NCBI RefSeq assembly: GCF_037039395.1
Contig: NZ_CP146242.1
Location: 2,429,001-2,493,000 of the forward strand
Direction: 5' to 3'
Length of the DNA stretch: 64,000 nt
From: Agrobacterium vitis
Lineage (GTDB): Bacteria > Pseudomonadota > Alphaproteobacteria > Rhizobiales > Rhizobiaceae
Positions 53,055 to 61,126 of the stretch are shown one piece after another. The notes beneath the pieces are model-generated. The model did not search any database and had not been told where the DNA came from. It saw only the letters and a list, made by a program, of their open reading frames with translations. Each line of letters opens with the position of its first letter. The first letter of the stretch is position 1. The translations under genes and the position numbers were made by a program.

Positions 53055-54308
53055 TTAGTGCGCCACAGCGGCGGCTGCCGCTTCATCAATCAACCGTCCG
53101 GTGCGGAACCGATCCAGCGTCAGGCCCTTGGCCAGTGCATGGGGCTCGCCCTTGGCGATCAGATGGGCAAACAGGTTGGCAGAACCCGGCGTGGCCTTGA
53201 AGCCGCCCGTGCCCCAGCCGCAATTGACAAACAGGTTTGGCACAGGCGTCACACTCTGGATCGGCGAGCGGTCGGCTGTGTTGTCGGTAATGCCGCCCCA
53301 TTGGCGCATCATCTTGACGCGGCGGAAAATGGGGAAGAGCTCACAAATCGCATCCAGCGTGTGGGTGATGATCTGCAAACCGCCGGTCTGGGAATAGGAA
53401 TTATACTGGTCGGTGCCTGCGCCAATCACCAGTTCGCCCTTATCCGATTGCGAGATATAGGCATGCACGGTGTTGGACATCACCACGCAGGGGAAAATCG
53501 GCTTCAGCGGCTCAGATACCAGCGCCTGCAACGGCGTGGAATGGATTGGCAGGCGCACATCGGCCATGCCCATGACCATGGAATTATGGCCCGAGGCCGA
53601 AACGCCGATTTTCTTTGCGCCAATAAAGCCCTTGGAGGTCTCAACGCCGGTGACTTCACCGTTTGGTCCACGACGAATAGCCGTGACCTCGCAATTTTGA
53701 ATGATATGCACGCCGCGATCAGATGCCGCGCGGGCATAGCCCCAGGCCACGGCATCATGGCGGGCCGTGCCGCCGCGCCGTTGCAGAGCGGCACCATTGA
53801 TGGGGTAACGGGCGGTTTTGGCAATCTCCAGCGGCGGGCAGAAAGCCTTGGCCTGTTCTGGCGTCAGCCACTCATTATCAATGCCATAGAGCGTGTTGGC
53901 GTGAACGTGGCGCTTGAAGCTCTGCTTGTCATGCACATTGTGCGACAGCATCATCACACCGCGGGCCGAATACATCACATTGTAATTCAGCTCCTGGCTC
54001 AAGCCCTCCCAGAGTTTCAGGGAGTGCTCGTAAATGTCCATGCTCTCTTCATAGAGATAGTTGGAGCGAATGATGGTGGTGTTGCGGCCTGTGTTGCCGC
54101 CGCCAATCCAGCCTTTTTCAATCACGGCAATATTGGTGATGCCATGTTCCTTGGCCAGATAATAGGCAGCACCCAGACCATGGCCGCCGCCGCCGATGAT
54201 GATGACGTCATAGGATTTGCGCGGCTCTGGTGAGGTCCATTGCGCGCTCCAGCCTGTATGGGCGCGAAGCGCCTCGCGGGCTACGGCAAAAACCGAATAT
54301 TTGCGCAT
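53055..54308 (-). CDS. soxB: Sarcosine oxidase beta subunit
   Basis: 417 residues from ATG 54308. GAAGGAG sits 9 nt upstream of it but directly touches the alternative ATG at 54317. FAD fold KSYDVIIIGGGGHGLGAAYY (about 31-50). The histidine in GGTARHDAVAWGY is the likely covalent FMN site by family knowledge. The C-terminal FVNCGWGTGGFKATPGSANL binds FAD. It carries the site of sarcosine oxidation. It is the first gene of the operon; no glycine riboswitch or clear promoter was recognised upstream. Confidence 0.95.
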   Translation of the reverse strand: MRKYSVFAVAREALRAHTGWSAQWTSPEPRKSYDVIIIGGGGHGLGAAYYLAKEHGITNIAVIEKGWIGGGNTGRNTTIIRSNYLYEESMDIYEHSLKLWEGLSQELNYNVMYSARGVMMLSHNVHDKQSFKRHVHANTLYGIDNEWLTPEQAKAFCPPLEIAKTARYPINGAALQRRGGTARHDAVAWGYARAASDRGVHIIQNCEVTAIRRGPNGEVTGVETSKGFIGAKKIGVSASGHNSMVMGMADVRLPIHSTPLQALVSEPLKPIFPCVVMSNTVHAYISQSDKGELVIGAGTDQYNSYSQTGGLQIITHTLDAICELFPIFRRVKMMRQWGGITDNTADRSPIQSVTPVPNLFVNCGWGTGGFKATPGSANLFAHLIAKGEPHALAKGLTLDRFRTGRLIDEAAAAAVAH

Positions 54309-54749
54309 TCGCGTCATCTCCTTCAGGCGTTATCCAGCCTGGCTGTTTTGCGTCCGCGTGTGTCGCTGGCCATGGAAGGGCCGGGCGGCTGCGGATGCAG
54401 GGGCGTTCAGGTTGTTCTACGATGGCTCGCAGGGGTCCAGATCTTAAGCTTATGCCAGAAACAATCATAGATTCCGACAGGCTTTTAATCCATCGCACTT
54501 GCCACCACACTGGCCCCATACTGACCATCGCGCTGGCGTCCTATAACGCTGGCATCAATGGACACCGCGGGGTCGTCGGGTCATCGTGGACAAAGCAAGC
54601 TGTGACAGATCGATAAAGACCATGTCCCTTTCTTTGCGACACGCTTCTATCGGTCTTTTGACACATGGCCAATATCTCGCCTGCCACGATCGCTTCACCG
54701 GCGGTCGCAGAACCACATAGGAGTGATGTTTTGCAGGGCGGCGCCGCTT
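54309..54749. other. Non-coding stretch between soxB and the rpsU leader
   Basis: About 440 bp holding the sox promoter region and the far upstream part of rpsU. Open frames here are short, overlap each other on both strands and show no domain. No regulator gene (such as the GlxA type often found near sox) is present. Confidence 0.5.
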
Positions 54750-54867
54750 GGTTGCGGATTTTTTTGGGCAGCGGCACTTGCCGTCTGGACTTCGAAAGTC
54801 CGATCTGTTATTGGCGCTCCCTAATCGCTGGTCCTGCGGGCCAGCGGAACACTCTTTTTTGGTCCGT
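54750..54867 (+). promoter_or_regulatory. Structured leader upstream of rpsU with terminator-like hairpin
   Basis: Small stems CCGC/GCGG followed by ATTTTTTT (54752-54775), CGGC/GCCG (54771-54783) and GGACT/AGTCC (54787-54801), then a 9-bp stem CGCTGGTCC/GGGCCAGCG (one G-U; 54826-54846) followed 7 nt later by TTTTTT. This could be an attenuator for rpsU or the end of an unseen small RNA. Confidence 0.4.
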
Positions 54868-54938
54868 GAAAGGCATGGTTCGGCAGAATTCGTGTCCCGG
54901 CGGAAAACGACCACCAAACCAAAGGAACGGGATTCGAC

Positions 54939-55178
54939 GTGCAGGTACTTGTCCGCGATAACAACGTTGATCAGGCGCTTCGCGCCTTGAAGAAGAAGAT
55001 GCAGCGCGAAGGCATCTTCCGTGAAATGAAAATGCGTGACTATTATGAAAAGCCGTCGCAAAAGCGCGCTCGCGAAAAGGCTGAAGCCGTTCGCCGCGTT
55101 CGCAAGCTGGCCCGCAAGAAGATGCAGCGCGAAGGCCTGATTGCCGCTCCGGCACGTCCGGCACTTGGCAGCCGCTAA
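54939..55178 (+). CDS. rpsU: 30S ribosomal protein S21
   Basis: 79 residues, starting at GTG 54939, with AAAGGAACGGG upstream. The S21 sequence is typical of alphaproteobacteria: [40 protein letters not shown], then a Lys/Arg-rich C-terminus. It binds 16S rRNA near the anti-Shine-Dalgarno region and helps initiation. Rhizobia often have two or more rpsU paralogues, so this may not be the only one. Confidence 0.95.
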   Translation: MQVLVRDNNVDQALRALKKKMQREGIFREMKMRDYYEKPSQKRAREKAEAVRRVRKLARKKMQREGLIAAPARPALGSR

Positions 55179-55222
55179 TTGACGTTTCCCGCGTTTTTTC
55201 AAAGCGCGACATGATCCGATTG

Positions 55223-55253
55223 AGCGGCAGCGATCAGTTCGCGGCCGCTTTTT
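55223..55253 (+). terminator. Terminator after rpsU
   Basis: AGCGGC (55223-55228) pairs with GCCGCT (55244-55249), followed by TTTT, 45 bp after the stop. Confidence 0.6.
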
Positions 55254-55350
55254 CGTGTGAAATTTTCTATGACAGGCAGATCGGCAGCCGGCATAGTCGC
55301 GTCGTGGCCGGGCTATAGCCTCATTCGGGACATTGGACCGGCGCGCTGCC

Positions 55351-55412
55351 ATAGAGTTTTGTTGTCGCATCGGATTCGTCGCAAAACCGGTTTCTACGTT
55401 TCGGTCCGATGC
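55351..55412. repeat. Rhizobial-type palindromic repeat, copy 2
   Basis: ATAGAGTTTTGTTGTC then GCATCGGATT...CGGTTTCTACGTTTCGGTCCGATGC (55367-55412). It aligns with 31080-31136, keeping the GCATCGG/CCGATGC ends. Confidence 0.7.
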
Positions 55413-55491
55413 TATAAAGGCCGCAAATTGCTGGAATGATGTGGTTTTTGCATTTGCGCGGTGGAAACCGTCTGCATTCGGATGTAAGCCA

Positions 55492-55539
55492 AGTTTCGGG
55501 ATAAACAGGTCTCGGTATAGACAAGTCTCCGGATAAAGT
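55492..55539 (+). repeat. Three tandem 16-bp imperfect direct repeats
   Basis: Units AGTTTCGGGATAAACA, GGTCTCGGTATAGACA and AGTCTCCGGATAAAGT, in exact 16-bp register, 92 bp before the TPR lipoprotein. A degenerate fourth (TTCGGATGTAAGCCA) may precede them. Possibly repeated activator sites. Confidence 0.6.
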
Positions 55540-55630
55540 TTTGTTGAACGGACAGAACTTTAGGAACGCTGCGGCGTTTCCTTTTCAGTTTCGGCATAGT
55601 CCGACGTTTTGAACAGGTGGAACGGAAAGC

Positions 55631-56524
55631 ATGACGCCAATGGTCGATAAGGTTTTCAACTCCGGTCCAACAGCCGGTCGCCTGGGGGCTAACATGCGCG
55701 GCAAAAGCTGCCATATGCTGGCGCTTGGCCTCACCGCCATGCTGACGCTTGCCGGATGCCAATCCACCAATCAGTCAAGCGACATGATCAGCATCGATCG
55801 CGATCAGGGCTCCAAGGAAAATATTTCCTCGCTGTCGTCGGTTATCGCGTCCAATCCACGCGACCCAGGCGGCTATAACGTGCGGGGCTCCGCCTATGGC
55901 CGGGCTGGCGAGTTCCAGAAGGCGCTGGCCGACTTCAACACCGCGCTGCAACTCAACCCGAATTTCTATCAGGCCTATGCCAACCGCGCGCTTGTCTATC
56001 GCAATATGGGCAAGCCGGTGGAAGCCGCCAATGATTATACCGCTGCGCTGAAGATCAATGGCAGCTATGATGTCGCCTATATCGGCCGTGGCAATATCTA
56101 CCGCCAGGCGGGCCGGGTGGATGAGGCATTTCAGGATTTCTCCAAGGCAATCGAGCTGGATACCACCGATGGCCGCGCCTATCACAATCGTGGCCTGATC
56201 TTCCAGCTGCGTGGCCAGCACGACAAGGCGATCGACGATTTTTCCAAGGCGATCTCGCTGTCGCCCAGCGCGCCTGAGCCTTATAACGGCCGTGGCGTGA
56301 GCTATCTGGCGCTGAACGACGACGAAAACGCCTTTGCCGATTTCAACCATGCCATCGACATGAATCCGAAGCTGGCTGAATCCTGGGCCAATCAGGCGCT
56401 GGTCTACGAGCGGCGCGGCGACAAGGTCAAGGCGGCCAAGTCCTACGCCCATGCCCTGAGCCTGGATGGCAAATACACGCCTGCCCGCGATGGTCTTGCC
56501 CGCACACGCGGCTCGACAAGCTGA
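55631..56524 (+). CDS. TPR-repeat lipoprotein
   Basis: 297 residues from ATG 55631; an alternative ATG at 55694 would place the lipobox LTLAGC at the normal distance from the N-terminus (Cys at residue 22) and has GGGGG upstream, so it is a serious rival. After the lipidated cysteine come about six TPR units (for example AYANRALVYRNMGKPVEAAN, AYHNRGLIFQLRGQHDKAID, SWANQALVYERRGDKVKAAK). It resembles NlpI-type envelope scaffolds. The upstream region has tandem 16-bp repeats. Confidence 0.9.
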   Translation: MTPMVDKVFNSGPTAGRLGANMRGKSCHMLALGLTAMLTLAGCQSTNQSSDMISIDRDQGSKENISSLSSVIASNPRDPGGYNVRGSAYGRAGEFQKALADFNTALQLNPNFYQAYANRALVYRNMGKPVEAANDYTAALKINGSYDVAYIGRGNIYRQAGRVDEAFQDFSKAIELDTTDGRAYHNRGLIFQLRGQHDKAIDDFSKAISLSPSAPEPYNGRGVSYLALNDDENAFADFNHAIDMNPKLAESWANQALVYERRGDKVKAAKSYAHALSLDGKYTPARDGLARTRGSTS

Positions 56525-56547
56525 AGCAACTGACACAGTTCCATAGA

Positions 56548-56570
56548 AAAGGCCGGCATTGCCGGCCTTT
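56548..56570 (+). terminator. Terminator after the TPR lipoprotein
   Basis: Perfect 10-bp stem AAAGGCCGGC/GCCGGCCTTT with a 3-nt loop, 24 bp after the stop; a short T run forms the stem end. Confidence 0.7.
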
Positions 56571-56603
56571 CAGTTCTGGAGATTGGTCAGTTCTGGAGAT
56601 TGG
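56570..56603 (+). repeat. Perfect 17-bp tandem duplication
   Basis: TCAGTTCTGGAGATTGG occurs twice without a gap. A recent slippage product between the terminator and the next gene's 3' end. Confidence 0.85.
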
Positions 56604-56613
56604 CAATCGCGGT

Positions 56614-56838
56614 TTACCGCATCATGAAAACGCCGATGACGCTGAGGATCAGGAACACCAAAATGCCGCCGAGAAATCCGGCTGTGGTGAAAAATCCGGC
56701 GGCCATGGCGATCATCAGCGCCACGAGAATGACGGTGCCATATTTCGACGCGGCTATGAAACTGTCATAGGTCCGTTCGTGGGCGGGATAATCCATCGAG
56801 GCGCCCGTTTCGACCGGGCCGGAATGGTCTTCGCTCAT
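56614..56838 (-). CDS. aa3-type cytochrome c oxidase subunit IV
   Basis: 74 residues from ATG 56838, with GGGAGT upstream. The family pattern is MDYPAHERTYDSFI followed by one membrane helix or tight hairpin (KYGTVILVALMIAMAAGFFT to LGGILVFLILSVIGVFMMR). This is the small subunit of alphaproteobacterial aa3 oxidases (PF07835). The main oxidase genes are not in the window. In many Rhizobiales it lies near the pntAB transhydrogenase genes, not seen here. Confidence 0.88.
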   Translation of the reverse strand: MSEDHSGPVETGASMDYPAHERTYDSFIAASKYGTVILVALMIAMAAGFFTTAGFLGGILVFLILSVIGVFMMR

Positions 56839-56874
56839 GCTCTTACTCCCCAAAAGCGTGTATTTCCCACAGGC

Positions 56875-56930
56875 TACCGCATAATTCTTAAAACCGGAAC
56901 TGGTTTTCAAGAGAAAATCATGCCGCAAAT
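56875..56930. repeat. Palindromic intergenic element (AAAACCGG type)
   Basis: GCATAATTCTTAAAACC pairs imperfectly with GGTTTTCAAGAGAAAATC plus ATGC around GGAACT. A common rhizobial style of hairpin; it lies in the leader of the oxidase subunit gene. Confidence 0.55.
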
Positions 56931-57103
56931 TTAAAATGCTACAGCATCATCCGCTTGATGAAACGGATAGTGCCGTAGAACTTTAGGCGAACTTGACAGG
57001 CTTTCAAGGCCAAACTCCTGCTAATCCCGTGCATGGCAGGCCACCGCCCGGTTGCGCATGTCCGCCCCTTGTTCTAAGCAAATAAGGGAGTTGGGAGGCT
57101 TAT

Positions 57104-57643
57104 ATGACTGTTTTGCTGGCATGGGGGCGGGCTATCGATGCGCTAAGCGCGGGCGTTGGCCGGGTGGCGGAATATCTGGTCATGCTGTGCTGCCTGATCA
57201 GCGCCGGTAACGCGATTATTCGGTATCTGTTCAATATCAGTTCAAACGGCTGGCTGGAAATACAGTGGTATCTGTTTGCCTATGTCGTTGTGCTGGGGGC
57301 ATCGCATACCTTGCGCAAGAACGGCCATGTCCGGGTCGATCTGATTTATGGATCGGTGTCGGAGCGCAAGCGGCTGTGGATCGACCTGATCGGTCTCGTG
57401 CTGTTTCTTTTACCGGTCTGTATTTTCCTGACCTGGCTGTGCTGGCCGTTTTTCTGGCTATCCTATCAGCAGGGCGAAATGTCGGCCAATGCCGGTGGCT
57501 TGATCCGCTGGCCGGTCAAGCTGATCCTGGTGACGGGTTTCGGGCTTTTGACCTTGCAGGGCCTGTCGGAACTGATCAAGCGCATTGCCGCACTGACCGG
57601 CCGCATCGATATCGACGTCAGCTACGAAAAGCCGCTGCAATAA
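57104..57643 (+). CDS. TRAP transporter small permease (DctQ type)
   Basis: 179 residues with four membrane helices (about 15-35, 50-70, 90-115 and 130-155). GGGAGG precedes the ATG. Pattern NAIIRYLFNISSNGWLEIQW and ASHTLRKNGHVRVDLIYGSV match the COG4665 branch that partners with COG4664 large permeases. It is followed by dctM after 83 bp. No substrate-binding gene is adjacent; the only TRAP binding protein in the window is 13 kb upstream at 42953. Confidence 0.9.
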   Translation: MTVLLAWGRAIDALSAGVGRVAEYLVMLCCLISAGNAIIRYLFNISSNGWLEIQWYLFAYVVVLGASHTLRKNGHVRVDLIYGSVSERKRLWIDLIGLVLFLLPVCIFLTWLCWPFFWLSYQQGEMSANAGGLIRWPVKLILVTGFGLLTLQGLSELIKRIAALTGRIDIDVSYEKPLQ

Positions 57644-57726
57644 TATCTGCCTGCCCGTCCCGTTGATGCCTTCCGGCGTCCGGGGACGACAGCAGAGCGG
57701 AAGGACATGCCTGAGGGGGACGTGTT

Positions 57727-59244
57727 ATGTTTGATTTCGGAATTATTCCGCCCGCGATGTTTCTGGGCATGGTGCTGTTCATGCTGTTCGGCTTTCCGGT
57801 GGCGTTTTCGCTGGGCGCGGTCGGCATGTTCTTCGGCATGATCGGTATCGCCACCGGCCATTTCAGCGAAATGTTTCTTCAGGCCCTGCCGCTGCGGTTC
57901 TTCGGTATCGTCTCCAACGATCTGTTGCTGGCCATTCCCTTCTTCACCATGATGGGGTCCATTCTGGAGCGGTGCGGGCTGGCGGAAGACCTTCTGGAAG
58001 GTACGGGCAAGCTGTTTGGCGCGGTGCCGGGTGGCATTGCCTATGCGGTGATTTTCGTCGGCGCCATTCTGGGCGCGATTACCGGCACGGTGGCGGCCTC
58101 GGTCATCACCATGGGCATGATCTCGCTGCCGGTCATGTTGCGCTATGGCTATAACCAGCGGATCGCCACCGGCGTCATCGCGGCGTCGGGAACGATGGCC
58201 CAGCTTATTCCGCCATCGCTGGTGCTGGTCATTCTGTCCGACCAATTGGGCAAGTCGGTGGGCGACATGTATATGGGCGCCATCGGCCCGGCTGGCATGC
58301 AGATCGCCATCTATATGCTGTTCATCCTGGCGATTTCGATTTTCCGGCCTTCGCTGGTGCCACCTTTGCCGAAGGAAGTACGCGGCGAGCTGGATGGCCG
58401 GCTGATCGGCAAGGTTCTGGCCGGCATGCTGCCGTCCATCGTGCTGATTTTCCTGGTGCTGGGCACGATTTTCCTTGGTCTTGCCACGCCGACGGAAGCG
58501 GGGGCGCTGGGTGTCGTCGGCGCGCTGGTGCTGGCGGCGGTGCATCGGCGGTTGACCAGGGTGCTGGTGCGTCAGGCGATGGAATCGACCATGACCATCA
58601 CCTCGATGGTGGTGATGATCCTGATCGGCTCCACCTGTTTCAGCCTGGTGTTTCAGGGCATGGACGGTTCCCGTTGGATCGAGCATCTGCTGTCCGGCCT
58701 GCCGGGGGGACAGCTAGGCTTCCTGATCTTCGTCAACTTCTTCATTTTCTTCCTCGCCTTTTTCCTCGATTTCTTCGAAATCGCCTTCATCGTCATCCCG
58801 ATGCTGGCACCGGTGGCGCAGCATCTGGGCATCGACCTGATCTGGTTCGGGGTGCTGATCTGCGTCAATATGCAGACCAGTTTCATGCACCCGCCCTTTG
58901 GCTTTGCGCTGTTCTACCTGCGCAGCGTGGCACCGAAGAGCGTCAAGACCCGCGAAATCTACCTCGGCTCTATCCCGTGGATCTGCATGCAGCTGGTTAT
59001 TGTCGGCGTGGTGATTTTCTGGCCGCAATCGGTGACCATGTGGGTGGAAAAGGCCAAGGATATCGACCTCGACAAGGTGAAGATCGAAGTACCGGGCTTT
59101 GGGGCAGGCGGCGGTGGCATGAGCCTGCCTTCGCTTGGCGATGGGTCTGGCCTGAATTTCGGCACGCCCCCCGGCCTGGGCGGAGCAAGCGCCCCTGCGG
59201 CAAAGCCTGCCATGGATCTCAGCCAGCCGCCGGTGTTCAAATAA
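57727..59244 (+). CDS. TRAP transporter large permease (DctM type)
   Basis: 505 residues, about 12 helices. Motifs ILERCGLAEDLLEGTGKLFG, GAITGTVAASVITMGMISLP and ASGTMAQLIPPSLVLVILSD match the COG4664 branch used for keto acids and aromatic or mannitol-type solutes. It uses the sodium or proton gradient. Odd: after the last helix there is a tail of about 60 residues rich in Gly, Pro, Ser and Ala (PGFGAGGGGMSLPSLGDGSG...), probably disordered. Confidence 0.92.
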   Translation: MFDFGIIPPAMFLGMVLFMLFGFPVAFSLGAVGMFFGMIGIATGHFSEMFLQALPLRFFGIVSNDLLLAIPFFTMMGSILERCGLAEDLLEGTGKLFGAVPGGIAYAVIFVGAILGAITGTVAASVITMGMISLPVMLRYGYNQRIATGVIAASGTMAQLIPPSLVLVILSDQLGKSVGDMYMGAIGPAGMQIAIYMLFILAISIFRPSLVPPLPKEVRGELDGRLIGKVLAGMLPSIVLIFLVLGTIFLGLATPTEAGALGVVGALVLAAVHRRLTRVLVRQAMESTMTITSMVVMILIGSTCFSLVFQGMDGSRWIEHLLSGLPGGQLGFLIFVNFFIFFLAFFLDFFEIAFIVIPMLAPVAQHLGIDLIWFGVLICVNMQTSFMHPPFGFALFYLRSVAPKSVKTREIYLGSIPWICMQLVIVGVVIFWPQSVTMWVEKAKDIDLDKVKIEVPGFGAGGGGMSLPSLGDGSGLNFGTPPGLGGASAPAAKPAMDLSQPPVFK

Positions 59245-59283
59245 GGCAGCGGGTGGCGTGTCGAAAGAAAGCAGCGTGGCGGT

Positions 59284-60333
59284 TCAGGCTGTCCAGCCCT
59301 GCCATTTGACCCATCGGCCATGGAAATCGGCGCGGCCGATCTCCTGGCGCTCACCGCCCGGCCAGATTTGCAGATTGAGGCTGGCGCCATCGCGCTGGCC
59401 ATCTGCTTCCATTTGCAGGCGGGCGAACGGGGCCTGCGCCGTTGCCCGTTGACCGGCTTGTGCAATCAGCGCTTCGCCCTCGGCTTTCAGTGCCTGGGGA
59501 AAATATTGCCAGGCGATGGAATGATAGACGACATGCATCTGGCCCGGATGGGACGGAGCCAGTCTTTGCGTCAGCCAGTCGATTGCATCCATGCGGTCCA
59601 CGTAAAGATCGTTGCTTCGTGCCAGCGCCAGGGCTGCTTTGGTGCGCTCAAGCCGGTCGGCCTGATCGGCCCAGATATAGGAAAACAACCGCTCGCAATC
59701 CTCAGCCTTGGCGGGATCGAGAGGGTTGAGATCGCAACCGGCCCGTTCCGTAACGGTGATCGTCGCAGATGGCGGCGGTGGGCCTTGCCAGTCGGGTGCG
59801 AGCAGAACCGGCGAACCATCGCCCCAGCTCGCTTCACCCAGCCGATAGGCATAGCGGTCCCATTGCAGGTTCAGCCCGGCGCTGGCGCCGATCTCCGACA
59901 ACCGCAACGGCAGGCCGAACAGCGAGGCAATGGTGAGGAAGCCCGGCAAAAGGGCTGCGGAACGGCGGACCTCATTGGTCTGCGGCGCAGAATTCAGCCG
60001 GGCCTGCATGAAGGCTTGATGGTCGCGGAAGGCGGCTTCGACTGCGGCCCAAAGCGCGTCGTCCGTGGCGACATGAGGCGGATAGACAGCAGTCAGATCA
60101 GGACTTTCCCTGCTCAAAACCAGGGCATGAAGCGTACCCGCCAACCGCAGCGGCACGGAATCACCGGCAGACGTGATGTCGCCTGGCCAATCGATCAGCC
60201 GCGCGCCAATCGCGCTTGCGGGCGTCAGCCGCTCGGCGGCAAGACGGCACAGCCTTGCGGTGAAGGGTGAGCCAAGACTGTCACAGGAGCGGGCCTGATC
60301 GGTGAGGGCATGACGCAGGCTGTCAATCGTCAT
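59284..60333 (-). CDS. DUF2332 family protein
   Basis: 349 residues from ATG 60333 with GGAAGGGG upstream. The pattern LSEIGASAGLNLQWDRYAY, plus DLNPLDP, LFSYIWADQADRLERTKAAL and VVYHSIAWQYFP, defines DUF2332. The GASAGLNL segment resembles a nucleotide- or SAM-binding loop, but no function is established. It begins 1 bp after the MaoC stop (TGAGATG), so the pair is translationally coupled. Confidence 0.85.
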   Translation of the reverse strand: MTIDSLRHALTDQARSCDSLGSPFTARLCRLAAERLTPASAIGARLIDWPGDITSAGDSVPLRLAGTLHALVLSRESPDLTAVYPPHVATDDALWAAVEAAFRDHQAFMQARLNSAPQTNEVRRSAALLPGFLTIASLFGLPLRLSEIGASAGLNLQWDRYAYRLGEASWGDGSPVLLAPDWQGPPPPSATITVTERAGCDLNPLDPAKAEDCERLFSYIWADQADRLERTKAALALARSNDLYVDRMDAIDWLTQRLAPSHPGQMHVVYHSIAWQYFPQALKAEGEALIAQAGQRATAQAPFARLQMEADGQRDGASLNLQIWPGGERQEIGRADFHGRWVKWQGWTA

Positions 60334-60334
60334 C

Positions 60335-60823
60335 TCAAACCCCTTCCGGCCGGTTTTCGGGGTCGAACTGGATGATGGTCTGCCAGATGGCGGTGAGCGC
60401 CGGTTTGCGCTCCTCCTCGATCTCGACACTGACATCATAGGTGGTCATCAGCATGCCTGCGCCGCGAAACCGGGCACCAGCCAGCACGAAGCGGCCGCGC
60501 ACCCGCTTTCCCGAGCGGACCGGCGCCATCAGCCGGATTTTCTCAAAGCCGTAATTGATGCCCATAGTTTGTTCGCGGATCACCGGCAGGCAATCGTAAT
60601 TCATTGCCGATAGCAGCGAGATCGTCAGAAACCCATGGGCAATGGTGCCGCCATAGGGTGTTTCGGCCTTGGCGCGTTCAGGATCGGTATGGATGAACTG
60701 GTGATCGCCGGTGGCGGTGGCGAAGGCATCGATCATGGTTTGATCGACGGTGATCCATTTGGATATGCCCAGTTCCTCCCCGACCAGGGCCGGGACATCT
60801 GCGAGAGAAATTTGACGCTGCAT
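60335..60823 (-). CDS. MaoC-like dehydratase (NodN type)
   Basis: 162 residues from ATG 60823. Hydratase-2 motif: ATATGDHQFIHTDPERAKAE then TPYGGTIAHGFLTISLLSAM, with the catalytic Asp and His in DHQFIH. One hot-dog fold of the NodN/R-specific enoyl-CoA hydratase group. It may hydrate an enoyl-CoA; the substrate is unknown. It is the first gene of a pair with DUF2332. Confidence 0.88.
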   Translation of the reverse strand: MQRQISLADVPALVGEELGISKWITVDQTMIDAFATATGDHQFIHTDPERAKAETPYGGTIAHGFLTISLLSAMNYDCLPVIREQTMGINYGFEKIRLMAPVRSGKRVRGRFVLAGARFRGAGMLMTTYDVSVEIEEERKPALTAIWQTIIQFDPENRPEGV

Positions 60824-61126
60824 GCTCTGCTCTCGTTGGGTTGGGGCTCTGGTGGGTGTCCAGATCAAGAAGAACCCTATCGCCATTTGTGGCGGCTGAA
60901 AATCACGCACTCGATAATTGGGTGAAACCATGTCCTGAATGCTCAGAATCAAGCGCAAAGAGTGAGAAAATCGTTAATTCCGGTGTGCCGGGGAATGGTT
61001 TAAGGACGGTGTCGATAAAAATCATTCAATGAATGTAGACGCTTATCATGTCGTTTCTACGTCCGGCTCCCGTGGAAACCATGAGGCCCGGCATTGGCGG
61101 TCAAGGCAGACCTGTTGCGGGCGGTC
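60824..61126. other. Intergenic region between glgX and the MaoC gene
   Basis: 303 bp without a gene. Hairpins GTTTCTACG/CGTGGAAAC (61053-61079) and CATTC-AAT-GAATG (61023-61035, with TTTTTA after it on the minus strand) could end the glgX transcript. The rest would hold the MaoC promoter. Confidence 0.4.

Noticed and set aside
54309..54749. Possible glycine riboswitch before soxB
   Set aside because: I looked for tandem glycine-aptamer motifs because the operon makes glycine; none was recognisable.
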